A program made the position numbers and the translations under genes. From Aculops lycopersici (Eukaryota; Arthropoda; Arachnida; Trombidiformes; Eriophyidae), in contig WNKI01000001.1 of NCBI GenBank assembly GCA_015350385.1, positions 267,032-331,031 on the forward strand: a stretch of DNA of 64,000 nt, given 5' to 3'. Below the pieces are notes generated by a model. That model saw only the letters and a list, made by a program, of their open reading frames with translations. It was not told where the DNA came from and ran no database searches. Shown piece after piece: positions 43,601 through 54,424 of this stretch; the first letter of the stretch is position 1; each line of letters starts with the position of its first letter.

Positions 43601-43720
43601 TCACAAAACAGATACTTCAAGAGCGTCATCGAATTAGTCTCTTGGTACGAGAAGAATAGTCTCGTTGAAAGCTTTCACATGCTAGATGCTCGCCTTCTTA
43701 TTCCATTCAAGCCTCAATAG
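40688..43720 (+). CDS. VAV: Vav-type Rho guanine nucleotide exchange factor (DH-PH-C1-SH2)
   Basis: Activates Rho/Rac GTPases downstream of tyrosine kinases. Single exon, 1010 residues from ATG 40688; the frame upstream has no ATG. About 330 N-terminal residues are Asn/Ser/Pro-rich, with a small tyrosine motif (DDVSESIYQCYVTL) recalling the Vav acidic region. DH domain about 330-577 (VRELLETESNYVHALDMMI, LSLPMQRILKYHLLLAQLIK) with a Gln/Ser/Thr-rich insert; PH about 593-727; C1 about 741-791 (HTFDKASSCDHCGKLLHG, YRCRICFTSAHKKC); SH2 about 911-1010 (PWFCGSMERDRAQALL, GTFLVRVS with the phosphotyrosine Arg). DH-PH-C1-SH2 order is unique to Vav. The N-terminal CH domain and the C-terminal SH3 are absent; the protein ends right after SH2. 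An upstream spliced exon is possible but no CH-like sequence is seen nearby. Confidence 0.9.
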   Translation: MELNGKRMLGHHLANLSGLSQAPLLANHNNIPDNTSGIITNNNTNNNGSARSTPVSLHSLNHGSPSKLFQQSVSTPVTTIKSQASIFFPATTNPIPNPNNNNNNSSANRLQTSTKQPPFSPSLHLKSPPSHAKSQRPVDVNMNSEQEFNREVSKRISPSSVSATHSFTGFFPPQPLVPRSPAPSITTNDNHNNKQVDLEKDEHYHLYHEPDEPPSPPLPQRPASSNFGARRPAAGYQDDVSESIYQCYVTLKSQRSAHRSRSYHGPKNSIDQGTGVLGLATNTNLNMSMRSHQLAMDSLGRNLGSTSVAELPLGSPTSPLATSPASMLPIHFRDHCVRELLETESNYVHALDMMITCFAKPLEPLLRREDNQLIFGHIKYFHQVHSAFQADLMKAAFRSFSKDLSSLPLSAKSDGRTSQPPTPTQFLTSTQQQQSSPLSSPSALTQQQTTSISLSACFLHAKDKFLKYGEYCATLSKAQELLDELTNKNEAIATQLDHCQQEANEGKFKLRDLLSLPMQRILKYHLLLAQLIKNTSPSNDDYHGLKRAHETMVDLGQYINEVKRDTEAIQIINEIEQSITGLNMPPNTQLTDYGRLVTDGFIRMKVPGDSNGNHGSGATSTLLKSKPLHDAKLKQKRYVFVFDKVMLMCKLSGVRGYQYKEAIVLSDYDLEVNPTSSATEQHGKLATKDKWSHQFNLVRQSDRTTYCLYAKNLEMKSKWVGFIQRAIDNTRPSVCRNSETNHEFLMHTFDKASSCDHCGKLLHGLYYQGYRCRICFTSAHKKCLGAIKPCGPTLQAKNSNHGATKLIPSSPSVRSNCSDDSRNAFMHFPNVSSTSTPCVDLMSKNEYSNIKSRGGENPAITSSFRENGTRGILTNQRPVSSMVNVSSLQNGGGQNCDPIESYVNFILNDHPWFCGSMERDRAQALLEKMPHGTFLVRVSPKHNGSYVISLNHNNQVKHMRIYVSKDNQLYLSQNRYFKSVIELVSWYEKNSLVESFHMLDARLLIPFKPQ

Positions 43721-43892
43721 ATCGCTCCTTCTACCAAAACTCTAGCTGTGATAATTTGATTTGGAAATGATTTGAGTCAGATCAACTCAAATGAACAACA
43801 AAACCTCATTAAATGATGAAATGAACAAAAACTTAAAAAATGTTGAAACTCGAACTGTTCTTACATCTTAATTGACTAACATGAATTTATTA

Positions 43893-46800
43893 TTACACAT
43901 CAGACGCAAAGACCATGTCCAGTCCATGATCTCGGGGGTTACCGTAAATCTCGAGCGCCTTGTTGAGATCTAATTCGACGAGATCGAGTGCATTGTAGTG
44001 CTTGAAGGTTTCGCTATCGATCACCTTGGCCATCTTTCGCAAAGCTGCGATGCAAGCGATCAGAACTGTATCACTAAAGTTGCGCTTGTTTGCTAGCTTA
44101 CATAGATCAATTAGCTGTTTAACCGCACCAAATTCCAAGACCAATCTGGTGGTGCTAATATCGGCCGAGATTCTAGCAAAAGCCACAGCGGTCTTCTGGT
44201 GGATCCTTTCCAATGCAGCCAGCTCATTGCGACTCAATTTACTTAAACACAAGCTTGGCATTAAGAAGTTGTTGCCTTTTGAATACATGACTTGCGATTG
44301 GGTTGAGTTGGCTTGCTGATCGCAAGCGCAATCTAGAAAATCCGGATAGGAGTCATGGCTAAAATCTATGGGTTTTCTATTTCTTGGCTTGTTTTCTAGA
44401 TTGTGATCAAAGATGAGAGGTGAGGCCGGCTCTTGTCTGCTTCTGGCTGGCTTATAGTTAGCCATCTTGGTAGGACAACTTTCGAGACAAGACATTAGAA
44501 AGCTTAGGCCTCCATTGTTCACGATACTGAGGAGATTCTTGTCCACCGTGTTGGCTAGTATGGTTACAGCTTGATCTCTCAGCTCCATATCCTTAGATCG
44601 GGCTCTAGACGACTTGAACAGTTCGATCATTACTCTGTTCGTGTCAAATGTTATCATTGGGTCGGTGGTGATGAAGGAAATGTTGGCCAATGTAGATAGC
44701 GCCAATAAAACCATCTCGCGACTGTTAGTTGACCTCAGGATACTAGTAAGATACTTGACCAGGGAGTCGATCGAGGTTCGGCCAATCAAAGCAAAGAATT
44801 CGTTGCCCTGGTTGCTACTGTGAAAGACTGTGGTCAGCTGGACAAGCAATCTAACTGCCTCCTTGACCACAACATCGTCTCCTCCCTCTTCGTCTTCTTG
44901 ATGCTGATCTCCTCCCGTCAAGGTGCTCGTGGTGGTTGCGTCAGGGTCTTGGTCGTGAGAGCAGCCACTAGTTGGAATGCTATTCGTCTGTCTACTTCCA
45001 TAATCACTATACTCATCGCTGTCCTCAGAGGGTTGTCTGTTAAGTTGCGCTTCTTGTTGCCTGCTCCTCTTCCTTTGGTGCTGCTGACTAGCTTGCTGAG
45101 GATGCAACATGACATCGTTCTGGTAGATGTGCTCCTGTGCAGTTTGGTAGCATTCAAAAATGGACCGGATGATCTTGTTCTCGGGCAGTGGTTGTCCGCG
45201 AGCCGGAGGTGCCGTTGAGAAACACCTGAGGATTGTCTTGATTGCTTGCTCATTAGCACACAGGTGGTTCAAAATCCTCAATGCGGCAACCTTGTACTGG
45301 TTACTGGTATATATGGCAGCCGAAACACTTTGGTCCCACTCGTCGAGATCAATGAGCTTATCGTGTTCAGCTTGGGAGCGAACAAAGTTCATCATGTCAA
45401 GTCGTTCGTGTTTGTTTGGTTGACTAATGATGACATCGATGAGCAACTCGATTGTCGAAACACTCTTGCGTTGTTGTGTCTGGTGCTGGTTCTGTCTCAT
45501 TTGGTTTTCCTGGTGCTCGATTTGCATCCTGTTTCCATAATGGTGACTCTGGCATCTCTCAAATAGTTTCTGGTAGTCGGACTGCAGTGACTCGACGTCA
45601 ATATTTGAGCCACTTTGTTTCTCGCCATCGTCTCTGCTCAACAAGTTGGATTGATTATTGACTGATGGTGCCATTGGAACTCTCGGGATGGCAAACCCGT
45701 CGGTTGTGTAATCCAATCGTTTTGCCGCCTTGGACGGGGCCACCCGACGCTCCTCGGGCTCGGCCGTCTCCCATCTCTCAGTGAGGATGCGACAGATGAA
45801 TGGATCGTCTTTGGTCAGTTGCCATAGAGCAATGAGGGCCCATTTCAAGGGAAGCTGTGCGCTCGACGACTCAAAGGGTCGAACGGGCAGCAGACTCGAG
45901 GTGCTCGATAGTCTGTTGAGGGACGATTGGGAAAAGTCAAAGTTCAGGGCTCGGACGATGTTGGCGCATTCAGCGCGAATGCAAAACTCGACAAACTTTC
46001 CGTAAAGCTCCTTCAATCTCCTCAACTCTGACTCAAGAGCTCCGTTGTTTAGTTTTGTCTCTCCGCCTTGTATTTGATTTAATAGATTGGCATAGGAGAA
46101 GCACAGGTTTCGAATCTTGATCACAAGCTCGTCGAGAGGTTGCAGTGTTTTTGCGCTCATTGGTGCCTTTCGAGGAGTGCAATTGATTATGGTGAGGCTA
46201 TTCTGCTGATAGGTTGCCCCTTGATTTGCGGCTGCCAACACGTTGCAGTTCTTGTTGGCCGAGTTCGTTTGGCTGGCCGTTTGGTTGACGATTCGAGTCC
46301 ATAGTTCACTAAACTCGGCAGACAACTTGAAGATTGCGTTTGGACCAGCAAACTCGTCAAGTGGCAGCTGAGATTCGATGAGACAATCGATGAAGTCGAG
46401 GATAAAATTTGACTCGGCTCTAATTTCCTGTATGTTTACCTGCGAGTTTCGAACACTCAACGCTCCGGCCGAGTGCTCGTCGATGGCCAAAGTGCGCGCC
46501 TGCAAGGAGGTGAGACACTCCAGTTCCGTTTCAAATCTCATTGCCTTTATCCACTCGTGCAGCAGTGGATCTTGAGTTTGCAGCAACAAGTTCATCATCT
46601 TCCGACTGGCCACCTGAGTTGGGCTCGCTGGTTGGGGCAATTTGAAGCTGACATGTTGTTTGCGTTGCGTTGGGTAGAGTGTTTGCTCTTGTTGGCGAGC
46701 TTGTAGTTGTTGTTGTTGTTGTTGCTGCTGACGATGATATTGCTGTTGAGGTTGCTGTTCCGCTTGCTGTTGCTGCTGAGGACACTGACGAGTTCCGTAA

Positions 46801-47246
46801 ATGGACGGCTGGTGCTTGATGTGAACTTGCGACACTTGACTTGCAATAGCTGTGTTGGCGTAAAAGTTCTGCTCGCAATCGACTTGCTGCAATGGTCTCG
46901 GACTCTGATGCTTGTGGTTGCTCAAGATGACGGCGCTAGCCGGCGCCCAGAGTTGGCGGCGCGCCGAGTGCAGCGGCGTCGAACTGCAAACGGCCACCTT
47001 GGGCTCCGTTTGCACAGGTACATAGGAGTGGTGTTGGCGGATCATTTCAATCTTGCAGCTTGATGAAATATAGTTGCTGGAATTGGGAATGGTAGGATCA
47101 GATTGTGGCAATGGCTGCTGGTGTCGCATTTCCAAACTAACCGAAGCACACTGGCCGCTTTGCGAGCTCCTGTTCGGTGCTCCTCCGATTGTTGTGGCCT
47201 TCGGTGGCGGCGAGGCAGATGCGATAAACTTTTGGTAGGCGGACAT
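43893..47246 (-). CDS. INSC: Inscuteable homologue (spindle-orientation adaptor)
   Basis: Links Par3/Bazooka to LGN/Pins at the apical cortex and orients mitotic spindles in asymmetric division. Single exon, 1117 residues. An N-terminal low-complexity region with polyglutamine (about 155-190) precedes the LGN-binding segment at about 218-258 (DPLLHEWIKAMRFETELECL, TSLQAR), which matches the vertebrate INSC core. Armadillo-type repeats fill about 480-1110, with ALSTLANISFITTDPMITFD, RDQAVTILANTV, RIHQKTAVAFARIS and DTVLIACIAALRKMAKVID aligning to the human C-terminus. The tail ends FASDV, a possible PDZ ligand like ESFV in human. Minus-strand AATAAA at 43886-43891 begins 2 bp after the stop. 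Convergent with VAV (172 bp between stops). Confidence 0.9.
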   Translation of the reverse strand: MSAYQKFIASASPPPKATTIGGAPNRSSQSGQCASVSLEMRHQQPLPQSDPTIPNSSNYISSSCKIEMIRQHHSYVPVQTEPKVAVCSSTPLHSARRQLWAPASAVILSNHKHQSPRPLQQVDCEQNFYANTAIASQVSQVHIKHQPSIYGTRQCPQQQQQAEQQPQQQYHRQQQQQQQQLQARQQEQTLYPTQRKQHVSFKLPQPASPTQVASRKMMNLLLQTQDPLLHEWIKAMRFETELECLTSLQARTLAIDEHSAGALSVRNSQVNIQEIRAESNFILDFIDCLIESQLPLDEFAGPNAIFKLSAEFSELWTRIVNQTASQTNSANKNCNVLAAANQGATYQQNSLTIINCTPRKAPMSAKTLQPLDELVIKIRNLCFSYANLLNQIQGGETKLNNGALESELRRLKELYGKFVEFCIRAECANIVRALNFDFSQSSLNRLSSTSSLLPVRPFESSSAQLPLKWALIALWQLTKDDPFICRILTERWETAEPEERRVAPSKAAKRLDYTTDGFAIPRVPMAPSVNNQSNLLSRDDGEKQSGSNIDVESLQSDYQKLFERCQSHHYGNRMQIEHQENQMRQNQHQTQQRKSVSTIELLIDVIISQPNKHERLDMMNFVRSQAEHDKLIDLDEWDQSVSAAIYTSNQYKVAALRILNHLCANEQAIKTILRCFSTAPPARGQPLPENKIIRSIFECYQTAQEHIYQNDVMLHPQQASQQHQRKRSRQQEAQLNRQPSEDSDEYSDYGSRQTNSIPTSGCSHDQDPDATTTSTLTGGDQHQEDEEGGDDVVVKEAVRLLVQLTTVFHSSNQGNEFFALIGRTSIDSLVKYLTSILRSTNSREMVLLALSTLANISFITTDPMITFDTNRVMIELFKSSRARSKDMELRDQAVTILANTVDKNLLSIVNNGGLSFLMSCLESCPTKMANYKPARSRQEPASPLIFDHNLENKPRNRKPIDFSHDSYPDFLDCACDQQANSTQSQVMYSKGNNFLMPSLCLSKLSRNELAALERIHQKTAVAFARISADISTTRLVLEFGAVKQLIDLCKLANKRNFSDTVLIACIAALRKMAKVIDSETFKHYNALDLVELDLNKALEIYGNPRDHGLDMVFASDV
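46690..46790 (-). repeat. Polyglutamine-encoding CAA/CAG repeat in INSC
   Basis: Interrupted Gln runs (up to eight consecutive) encoded by mixed CAA and CAG codons, in the low-complexity N-terminal part of INSC. Confidence 0.8.
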
Positions 47247-48837
47247 GCTGCTTCTTCTTACTTAGATTTAAATCTTCTCCTCGAGTTGTAGGTTTGGCAT
47301 AGATTTCGAAGAGGAAAAAGCAAATCTGTTGCTCTTCTACAAGAGAAGAGACACACACGAGCGACGAGAGCAGAAGTCGTTGCTTCCGTTTGAGCGTCTC
47401 GCTAGCGCCACCAGCCAGTCGGACAGTCATGCAACTCGTGCGCTAGCGGCCCATTGAGAACAATGCCAACAAACAGTCTCCTAGTCAACAGTTCCGCTTC
47501 AGCCGAATGCGCAACCCGAAACGCGAGCAACTGGCTCCCTACTGCTTTCCCCTCTGCGCGCCTGTTTCTCATTAGTGGCGCGGGGGAAGGGAAGCGGAAA
47601 GGAGGTAGAAATCGGTTGAATGAAATCGGTGGTGGTGGTGGCGGTGAGCGTGTGCGCGGCGCGTGTGCAAAAGTGACAGCTGGCCAACTGGCAACTCCGC
47701 TGGCTCCAATGCAACTGCGATAGTTAAGACAGTAATAGAACATTGGGCGAGCAGATGGCCCATTTGGGGCCAGAGTGGCGGTCGTCGTTGTGGACGTTGT
47801 TGTTGGCGGTGGTGTCGGCGCCGCGTGCGCTTGCTTGTCGCGGCAACCAGTGGCAGTTGTTCAGTGTTGGGTTTGTATATCGAGAGGAGAGCCAGAGAAA
47901 AGACCAACCAACAGCTGGCCTCATTCTTAGCTCGGGGTTTTCACTAAAAACTGTTTGGCTTCAGTTGAGGCGAGCAGATTTCATTACAAGTCCGCATCCG
48001 CCAATTATCATGTGCGCCGCATATGCCACTTCGTTTCATTCTCGTTTAAAATCTACGACGAGACGCAAGCAAAAAAATAGACCTCGCTTTGCCCCAAGTC
48101 CACCAGGCGGCGCCCAGCGGCCAGGTGAACTGAGCGACGCCACTGAACGCGCAGACTCCGGCCAGTGACGCCAACAGGTCGCCGCTGTCTGCGGACGGAA
48201 AGGGGGGCGACTCGCAAGTCGGAGCCGCAAGCCTTCATCCCTCCAACTAGCTGCTGGCTAGAGTTCCCTTCATCGAGCCGTAAGAACAGACTGCTTGCTC
48301 GCTCGCTGGCTTGGCCGAAGCGAGAGCGCAACAGGTGGCCGCCATCGCGCAAATGATCTTTCGCTCGCTTTTGCTCCTGTTATTTGCGTCGCCTTCGCCG
48401 TCAAGCTCGCAAGCTCAGTGTCGCTGTCGCTCGCCAAGAGAACGTATGAGTTTTGCTCTCGCTCTTTCTCGTGTTAGTGAGCGAACAAGTGTTTGTGTGC
48501 TCCCTTCGCTTGCAACAGTTGCATTGTATTTTCACCAATCATCTCATTGTTGGCTGCAGCTCGCAAGCTCGAGCGTCAAGCCACAAAGATTTAAAGCAAA
48601 TAATCTTCTATCTATACATATATGTTATTCCTTCCAGCCTCAAGATTTGCAATATTATCCAACGGAAGCCCCAATATTACTCATTAACAAGTCGACTGAA
48701 ACGAAGGAAAATTGAAACAATATCAAGACTTCGAAAGGAAGTAGGAAGAGGAAACGAGGGGTAGCAGAAATTAAGGAGCATGCAAAGCCAGAGATAGACA
48801 CCAAACTCAACAAATTCGCCTCGACTCGCCAGAAGCA
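47247..48837. other. Divergent intergenic region, INSC/ARHGAP1
   Basis: 1.6 kb between head-to-head start codons, holding both promoters and 5' UTRs. GC-rich with several overlapping open frames that resemble nothing. A GTAAG-like site and short TATA-like stretch (TATACATATATG at 48613-48625) lie about 220 bp upstream of ARHGAP1, but I cannot confirm either as functional. Confidence 0.4.
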
Positions 48838-51800
48838 ATGGAGGGCGACGACCAGAAGAAGCCAGCGACGAGACATCCGATTCTCGATCGACTTGAGAAT
48901 AACGACTACGACTTCAACGGCCAGTCGCTTGACTATGAGCCTAATCTCGAGTTTGACGACACAGATTTACGCCAAGAGATTGAGGAGGAACTTGAACAGA
49001 TGAACGCCAATTTGTTGTTAAATTTTCACCGTCAAAAGAGTCCACAGGTGGGAGGAAGCGAAACGCCAAGCGAGCAAACCGGTGAGGACCAGGGCTCTCC
49101 GTCGTCGGCAAGTCAGCGAGCCCAACTTTCCGTTGCCGCCGGCGCCGACGGAAGTAGCAGAACCAGTGGGTCGCCCGACTCACAGGCGCCAAGTCAGGCG
49201 GATAGTTACGGTGATAATGCGCTACTCGAGCACCTGAGATCCCAAATCCAATCGCCCGCTTACCTGGAGTCGCCGCACGAGTTGCTAGAGGAAAACTTCG
49301 AGGAGGCATTCAAGTCGAGCTTATTTGAGCTGGAAGATAACGAGCTCCAGCGCGAGCAGTCTAAATTATTTACCAGTCGCACCACTGGTGGCCGCACTGG
49401 AGGCAAACTCAATTCCTTCCTGCGCACCGCAACAGGAGGCCTGTACAAGAACAAGCAGAATTTACTCAGCGACTCGCTGGGTCAGCTCAACTTGGACCAT
49501 GATCCCGATGACGACTTTAGTGATATTGCGCGGCACAATTGCGTTGAGGTGGCGGGCGACGATTTGTTTGGCCGGCGGATAATTACCATCTACGCTTGCA
49601 GACTGCCTAGCGAAACTAAATTACACCACCTTCGACTGCTTAAGTATATCATGTTTACTCTTGACCAATACGTTGAAAATGACTATTGCGTCGTCTACTT
49701 TCATCACGGACTAAATTCGCACAACAAACCAAAGCTCAACTTCCTGTACCAAGCATACAAAGCCTTTGATCGCAAGTACAAAAAGAACCTCAAGGCCTTG
49801 TTCCTAGTCCATCCCACCAACTTTATTCGCATTGTGTGGCAACTCTTCAAGCCAATTATCAGGTAAGTTTGATTTATTTCAACTTGATCAGCAACAAGTG
49901 GCTCACTCTCCTCGAGATTAAGCACGGCGTTAACTAAATTTCATCTCATCATCAATCCCTTGTCTCTCTTTGCTCGAAAAAACTCCCCAATCTAAAGCAT
50001 AAAGTTTGGCCGCAAGATGCGCTACGTCAATTACCTGAACGAACTCGAGCAGTACATGCACCTGGAGCAACTTCTGATTCCGAAACAAGTGCTAGAGTAA
50101 GTACAGTGAAGTCTCCTTCTCTCCTCTCTACTTCTATTCCGACTCACACAACTGGCGACACACATTGTCGTTTCCGACTATCCTGCAAGCGAACGGCGAC
50201 CGTGTGACGCAACAATGGAGACGACAAAGGGACCACAGAGCGAACAAGCGAGCGAGAGAGACAGAAAGGGAGAGGGAGAGACACAAACCACTGGCTTCGT
50301 TGGTGTTGCAACCAACAAGTGACTCGCCAAGAGCAACAGAGCCAATCTTTGAGCGTCAACTTTGGCAACTTACCTGTGCACTTGTTGCTGCCGCTGTTAA
50401 CGTCAATACAGTTGTAGTCTCTCTCCCTCTTTCTCCGTAGTCGCTGGGTCGTTGACCATCCAGCAAACAGCAACTTGCTCACTCTTTTGCCCGGTCCGCT
50501 CCATTCCATGAGCGCCAGTCTTGTGGCACTGGTGGACTCCTCTCAGGCAAGTTGCTCGACAATCCGCCGAAACTCTAACCAGTCGCCGCTCTTACCGGAG
50601 CAACCATTAGAATTGTGTGTGTGGCACAGTCAGAGTGGCGGCTACAACAATGGCCAGTTTTTCCGGCCAGCTCCTCGGTTATAGTCAACCTGCGACGTTG
50701 CTGCTTCAGTGATATCAAACTTTTGAACGGGTCTAGTGAGCTTGTGCATGGAAAAACTCGGCCTCCGCTTCAAGCTGCCTGTATGAGCCGAGACAATCAA
50801 CAACCACAAGGTTCAATCAATTGACCAACGAAACCGCATCCGGTCGGTCCACTTCCGCCCAGCGGACTTTCTCTGCCAGGGAGAGACCAAGTCGAGCTGG
50901 CGCCCAAATGACGTCACTCGTCACACTAAGCAACCAAATGGATTTCAGTGCGATAATCATGATCCCGCTAGCTAACCACCAAACTCTCGCCATTCTCTCA
51001 CTCCATCTCATGCACGCAACCCAATCACTTGCCTCAATTGCCGCCTGCAGGCATGACAAGCGTATTTTGGATAACGTCAAGACGAAATCCAGTTGGCTGT
51101 ATAGCAAACCCACCGTCCAGCGTAAGTATTTTTTCTAGAGATTCTAATCTTCTCGCCTTTCCCCTTAGCAACGCAAAGTAGAGTCTAGTGGCCAGGTATT
51201 TTGCAACAGCAACAGCAACACTACCAACGACAACGGAATACTGTTTCTATCAAGTTTGCAAGTCAAACGGATGTAATGTGCCCCACTGCATGCAGTGAGC
51301 TCATCCACTTTGAGCGTCTCGCGTCGTGGAGGTCAGGGTGGCAAGCTCGTCAGCAAGCCCATGGCGTTGAATTTCACTGCCAGTGGACTCACTAGCTCGA
51401 TGGCCCACTCTTGAACTTGATCGTGGTGGATGTGTAGTCGATTACGATCGCACGAATTTGCTCGCTGTGTTGGACTCGCTAGTCATGTGGCTTATGCTTG
51501 GTTCAATCAGTGAGACTGTTCAGCAGGCAACTTGTAGATTCATGAGTGCGATTATCATAACTGTAGCTGACACCAAGCGAACTAAACAACAGACAGACAC
51601 CCGATCCGATTGTCGGTGTCGCCTTGCATATTGGCGGGGTCGTCATGCTGGCTATGGCACAAATAAGATCGACCAACCAACTAACTAAACCCCAATCCCG
51701 ATTCAACAAACAGCCTCCTCCACTTGGCACCGGCGGCTAGACTCACAGCAATTCCGTGTCTCGCTCAAGTTCATCAAGGAGCACAACAACGGCGACTGCA

Positions 51801-52144
51801 TTCCGCCAGTCGTGCACAGGTGCATCACTTACCTGTCCAGCGAGCAGGCGATGCAAACGGAGGGATTATTTAGGCGATCGGCCAACATGAAAACAGTGAA
51901 GGATGTGCAGGAGTTGCTCAATTCTGGCGAGGAGGTTGATTTTGACGAGCACGGCGAGCAGTCGGTGCACGTGGCCGCCGTGATCCTCAAGACTTTTCTG
52001 CGGGAACTCGAAGAGCCACTGCTCACTTTTGCGCTCTTCTCCGATGTGACCGCCTTCAAGAATCATCATCATCACAACGCCGACCAATCGGCCAGTTGGC
52101 GGTTGAACTCGGGCAGTGGTTCTTCTAGCAGCAATCAATTGAGT

Positions 52145-52179
<35 letters not shown>

Positions 52180-52693
52180 ACATCAACCAGATCTCAGGAC
52201 CTTGAGCGACGAGCTCCGAATGAGCAGCGCCAATTTGGATTCCAACAATCAGCTCACCTACCAGCTGACCACCACCGACGAGCAAGCGACCAGCTCACCC
52301 TCGTGCTCTTCGTCATCGCGCTCCTCACCAAGCGGCTCCAGTTCCAACCTGCCCGGCCCAAACTCCTCGTCGTCAGGTGGCCAGTTGCAAGCGAGCGCCA
52401 CCTACCTGTCACAAATCGACGCCAACCGGATGCGCATCGAGCTTGCCAAGGTAATCATCTTGCAAAAACTTCCAGAGGACAACTACAAGCTACTCAAGTT
52501 TATTCTCAAGTTCCTGTGCCAGATCATCGACCGCAAGGATCTAAACAAGATGACCGCCTCCAACTTGGCCATTGTGTTTGGTCCCAATTTGCTCTGGTCC
52601 AAGGACAAGTGCGCCTCGTTGGCTTCCATTTCGGCCATCAACTACTTCACCGAGTTTCTGCTTGACAACTACAAGCAAATCTTTGTCAAGTGA
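48838..52693 (+). CDS. ARHGAP1: ARHGAP1/p50RhoGAP-type protein (BCH/CRAL-TRIO plus RhoGAP)
   Basis: GTPase-activating protein for Rho-family GTPases. Exons 48838-49862, 49998-50096, 51051-51121 and 51714-52693, all in phase, 724 residues. An acidic, Ser-rich N-terminus is followed by a BCH/CRAL-TRIO lipid-binding domain at about 236-383 (RRIITIYACRLPS, YCVVYFHHGLNSHNKP, ALFLVHPTNFIRIVWQLFKP, FGRKMRYVNYLNELEQY). The linker crosses two short exons. The RhoGAP domain (about 410-724) carries the arginine finger in TEGLFRRSAN, AVILKTFLRELEEPLLTF and MTASNLAIVFGPNLLWSKD. A 120-residue Gln/Ser-rich insert with polyglutamine splits the GAP domain after the FLRELEEPLL helix. Introns are 135, 954 and 592 bp, the longest in the window. 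AATAAA at 53228-53233. Confidence 0.93.
52146..52182 (+). repeat. (CAACAG)n polyglutamine repeat in the RhoGAP domain
   Basis: Near-perfect CAACAG repeat encoding about 12 consecutive Gln, inside the insert in the ARHGAP1 GAP domain (about residues 542-555). Confidence 0.85.
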
Positions 52694-54424
52694 ACCCAAA
52701 TGGACTTACCCTCCGTGACTAGTGATGAGTGTTAGTATAGAATAGTTAGTTCTTATAGCTAGAACAATGGAAAAACGACGATTCCCTCGGTTTGTCACCC
52801 ACTCAAATAGGTTGTGATCAAATGGCACAAATTGCGGGCGTGATCAGCATAAAAAACATCAAGTCTCTAAGATGATCTCACACTCTAGATCTACATCCCC
52901 ACTGAGCGAGTAAGAAACCGAGTGGCTGCTTCAAATCTCAAGTCTTCCTTTCGTCCGGTGTCCTGTTACTCGAGAGGCGGGACCAGTAATTATAATTTAT
53001 CTCTCCTATGGTTCAAGTGGCTTTAGCAACTAGAAGTAATAATATTAATCATAATAATATATTATATTTAGGTTTCAATTATATTGTTGAATCTGAACCT
53101 GAATTTGAATTTGAACGAGACGAATCCTCGCGAGTTCGTTGGCTTACACTCAACATTTTGCCTCGGGTATTTTGGGCAATTTAACTGGCTTCTTTTGCCA
53201 TTGATACTACTGTTTACATATCCCCGAAATAAAAGTAACACATAGAAGACAAAATCTTGAACTGGCGTCCTCATTAGTGTCATTTTGCTTCTCACTTTAC
53301 TCTCGACTGGCGACTCGATAGACGAGACACACACAAGAGCACATTTTACCTCACCCACCCTTGAGGGTACGATTCGAGGTGCTCTTAGTGTGGTGCCACT
53401 GCCACCGCGGCCCTATGTGAGCGCTGCATAGGCAGAAGCGACCCTAGGTGCTGAGGCTGCCGTAACCGCTTCAGCCGCGAGCGTTGCCACTAGTTGGCGG
53501 ACGAGCCGCCACCCGAAAGCCTCGCCTAAGGACCTAGCGCGACTGCTGCGCACCCCCCTATACCATGCAGCGACGCCCCGGCAACACGCGCCAACCAGTC
53601 GAGGCCAAGCCGCCGACCCAACCCAAGTGGATGGGTCGATTGCGTAAGTTTGCATTACGACTACTGCCAGTACGGACTCCATGATAAAGTGGACGGTGGT
53701 CGCGAAGTTGCAAAAAGTCCATCGCGCGTAACAGCATAAATAGCAGCAACAGCAACAACGACAACAACAACAACGAGAAACAACAGCAACCTCTACAGTC
53801 GTTTTGCAAAAACGCGCATCACAATTGCAACAAATCTCTCTTCCCCTGTGGCAACAAAAATCGAGAGCGCTGTTGCCGCGGCGTCTGGCGCGCGTTCAGG
53901 AGCTGGGCCCACGCGAACTCTTGCGAGGGGCCACTCACTAGAGTACAGCAGCGGCCAGAGTTGTCGAAGTCTACGTGTGTTTGTTGTGCACTCGTTGTTT
54001 GTGTCCAATCTCACTCGGCTTCAAAGCCTCAAAAACCACTGGCGTCCAATGAAAGTTCGGAAATGTTTGTAAACGTCAAAACGCACCAATGAGAGTCAAT
54101 ATTATCGACTCGACACAATCCACTCTGAAGGCTCGATTTGCCGCCAGGTGACAATAGACATTCCAGCTAGATTTCAGAGCATTGCAATTAACACGACAAG
54201 AGCACCACGTTCAGTTCATGCTCGCTTCAAGGCTTCACCTTTCCTTTCTATCTCATAGTTCCACCAGATCCAAACATTGTGACCATCGAAACTCTATGAG
54301 TGTTCCTCGTCTCAAGACTACCAAGTAGGCCTATTTGATTATCGCCAACGTAATCAACGAAAACTCATCTAGATCCAAGAGGAGAAACAAGCCACAAGGA
54401 GAACATCACCACAAAGTCAACATC
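52694..54424. other. Intergenic, ARHGAP1 to HHAT, with GC island
   Basis: The ARHGAP1 3' UTR probably runs to the AATAAA at 53228-53233, through an AT-rich patch (53035-53080). A sharply GC-richer block at about 53380-53650 contains short inverted repeats. 53735-53790 is a CAA-rich stretch. HHAT 5' UTR and promoter follow. No protein gene is called. Confidence 0.4.

Noticed and set aside
53413..53809. Minus-strand small proteins in the GC island and CAA-rich stretch
   Set aside because: Leu runs are just the complement of a CAA-rich repeat, and the Ala-rich frame resembles nothing.
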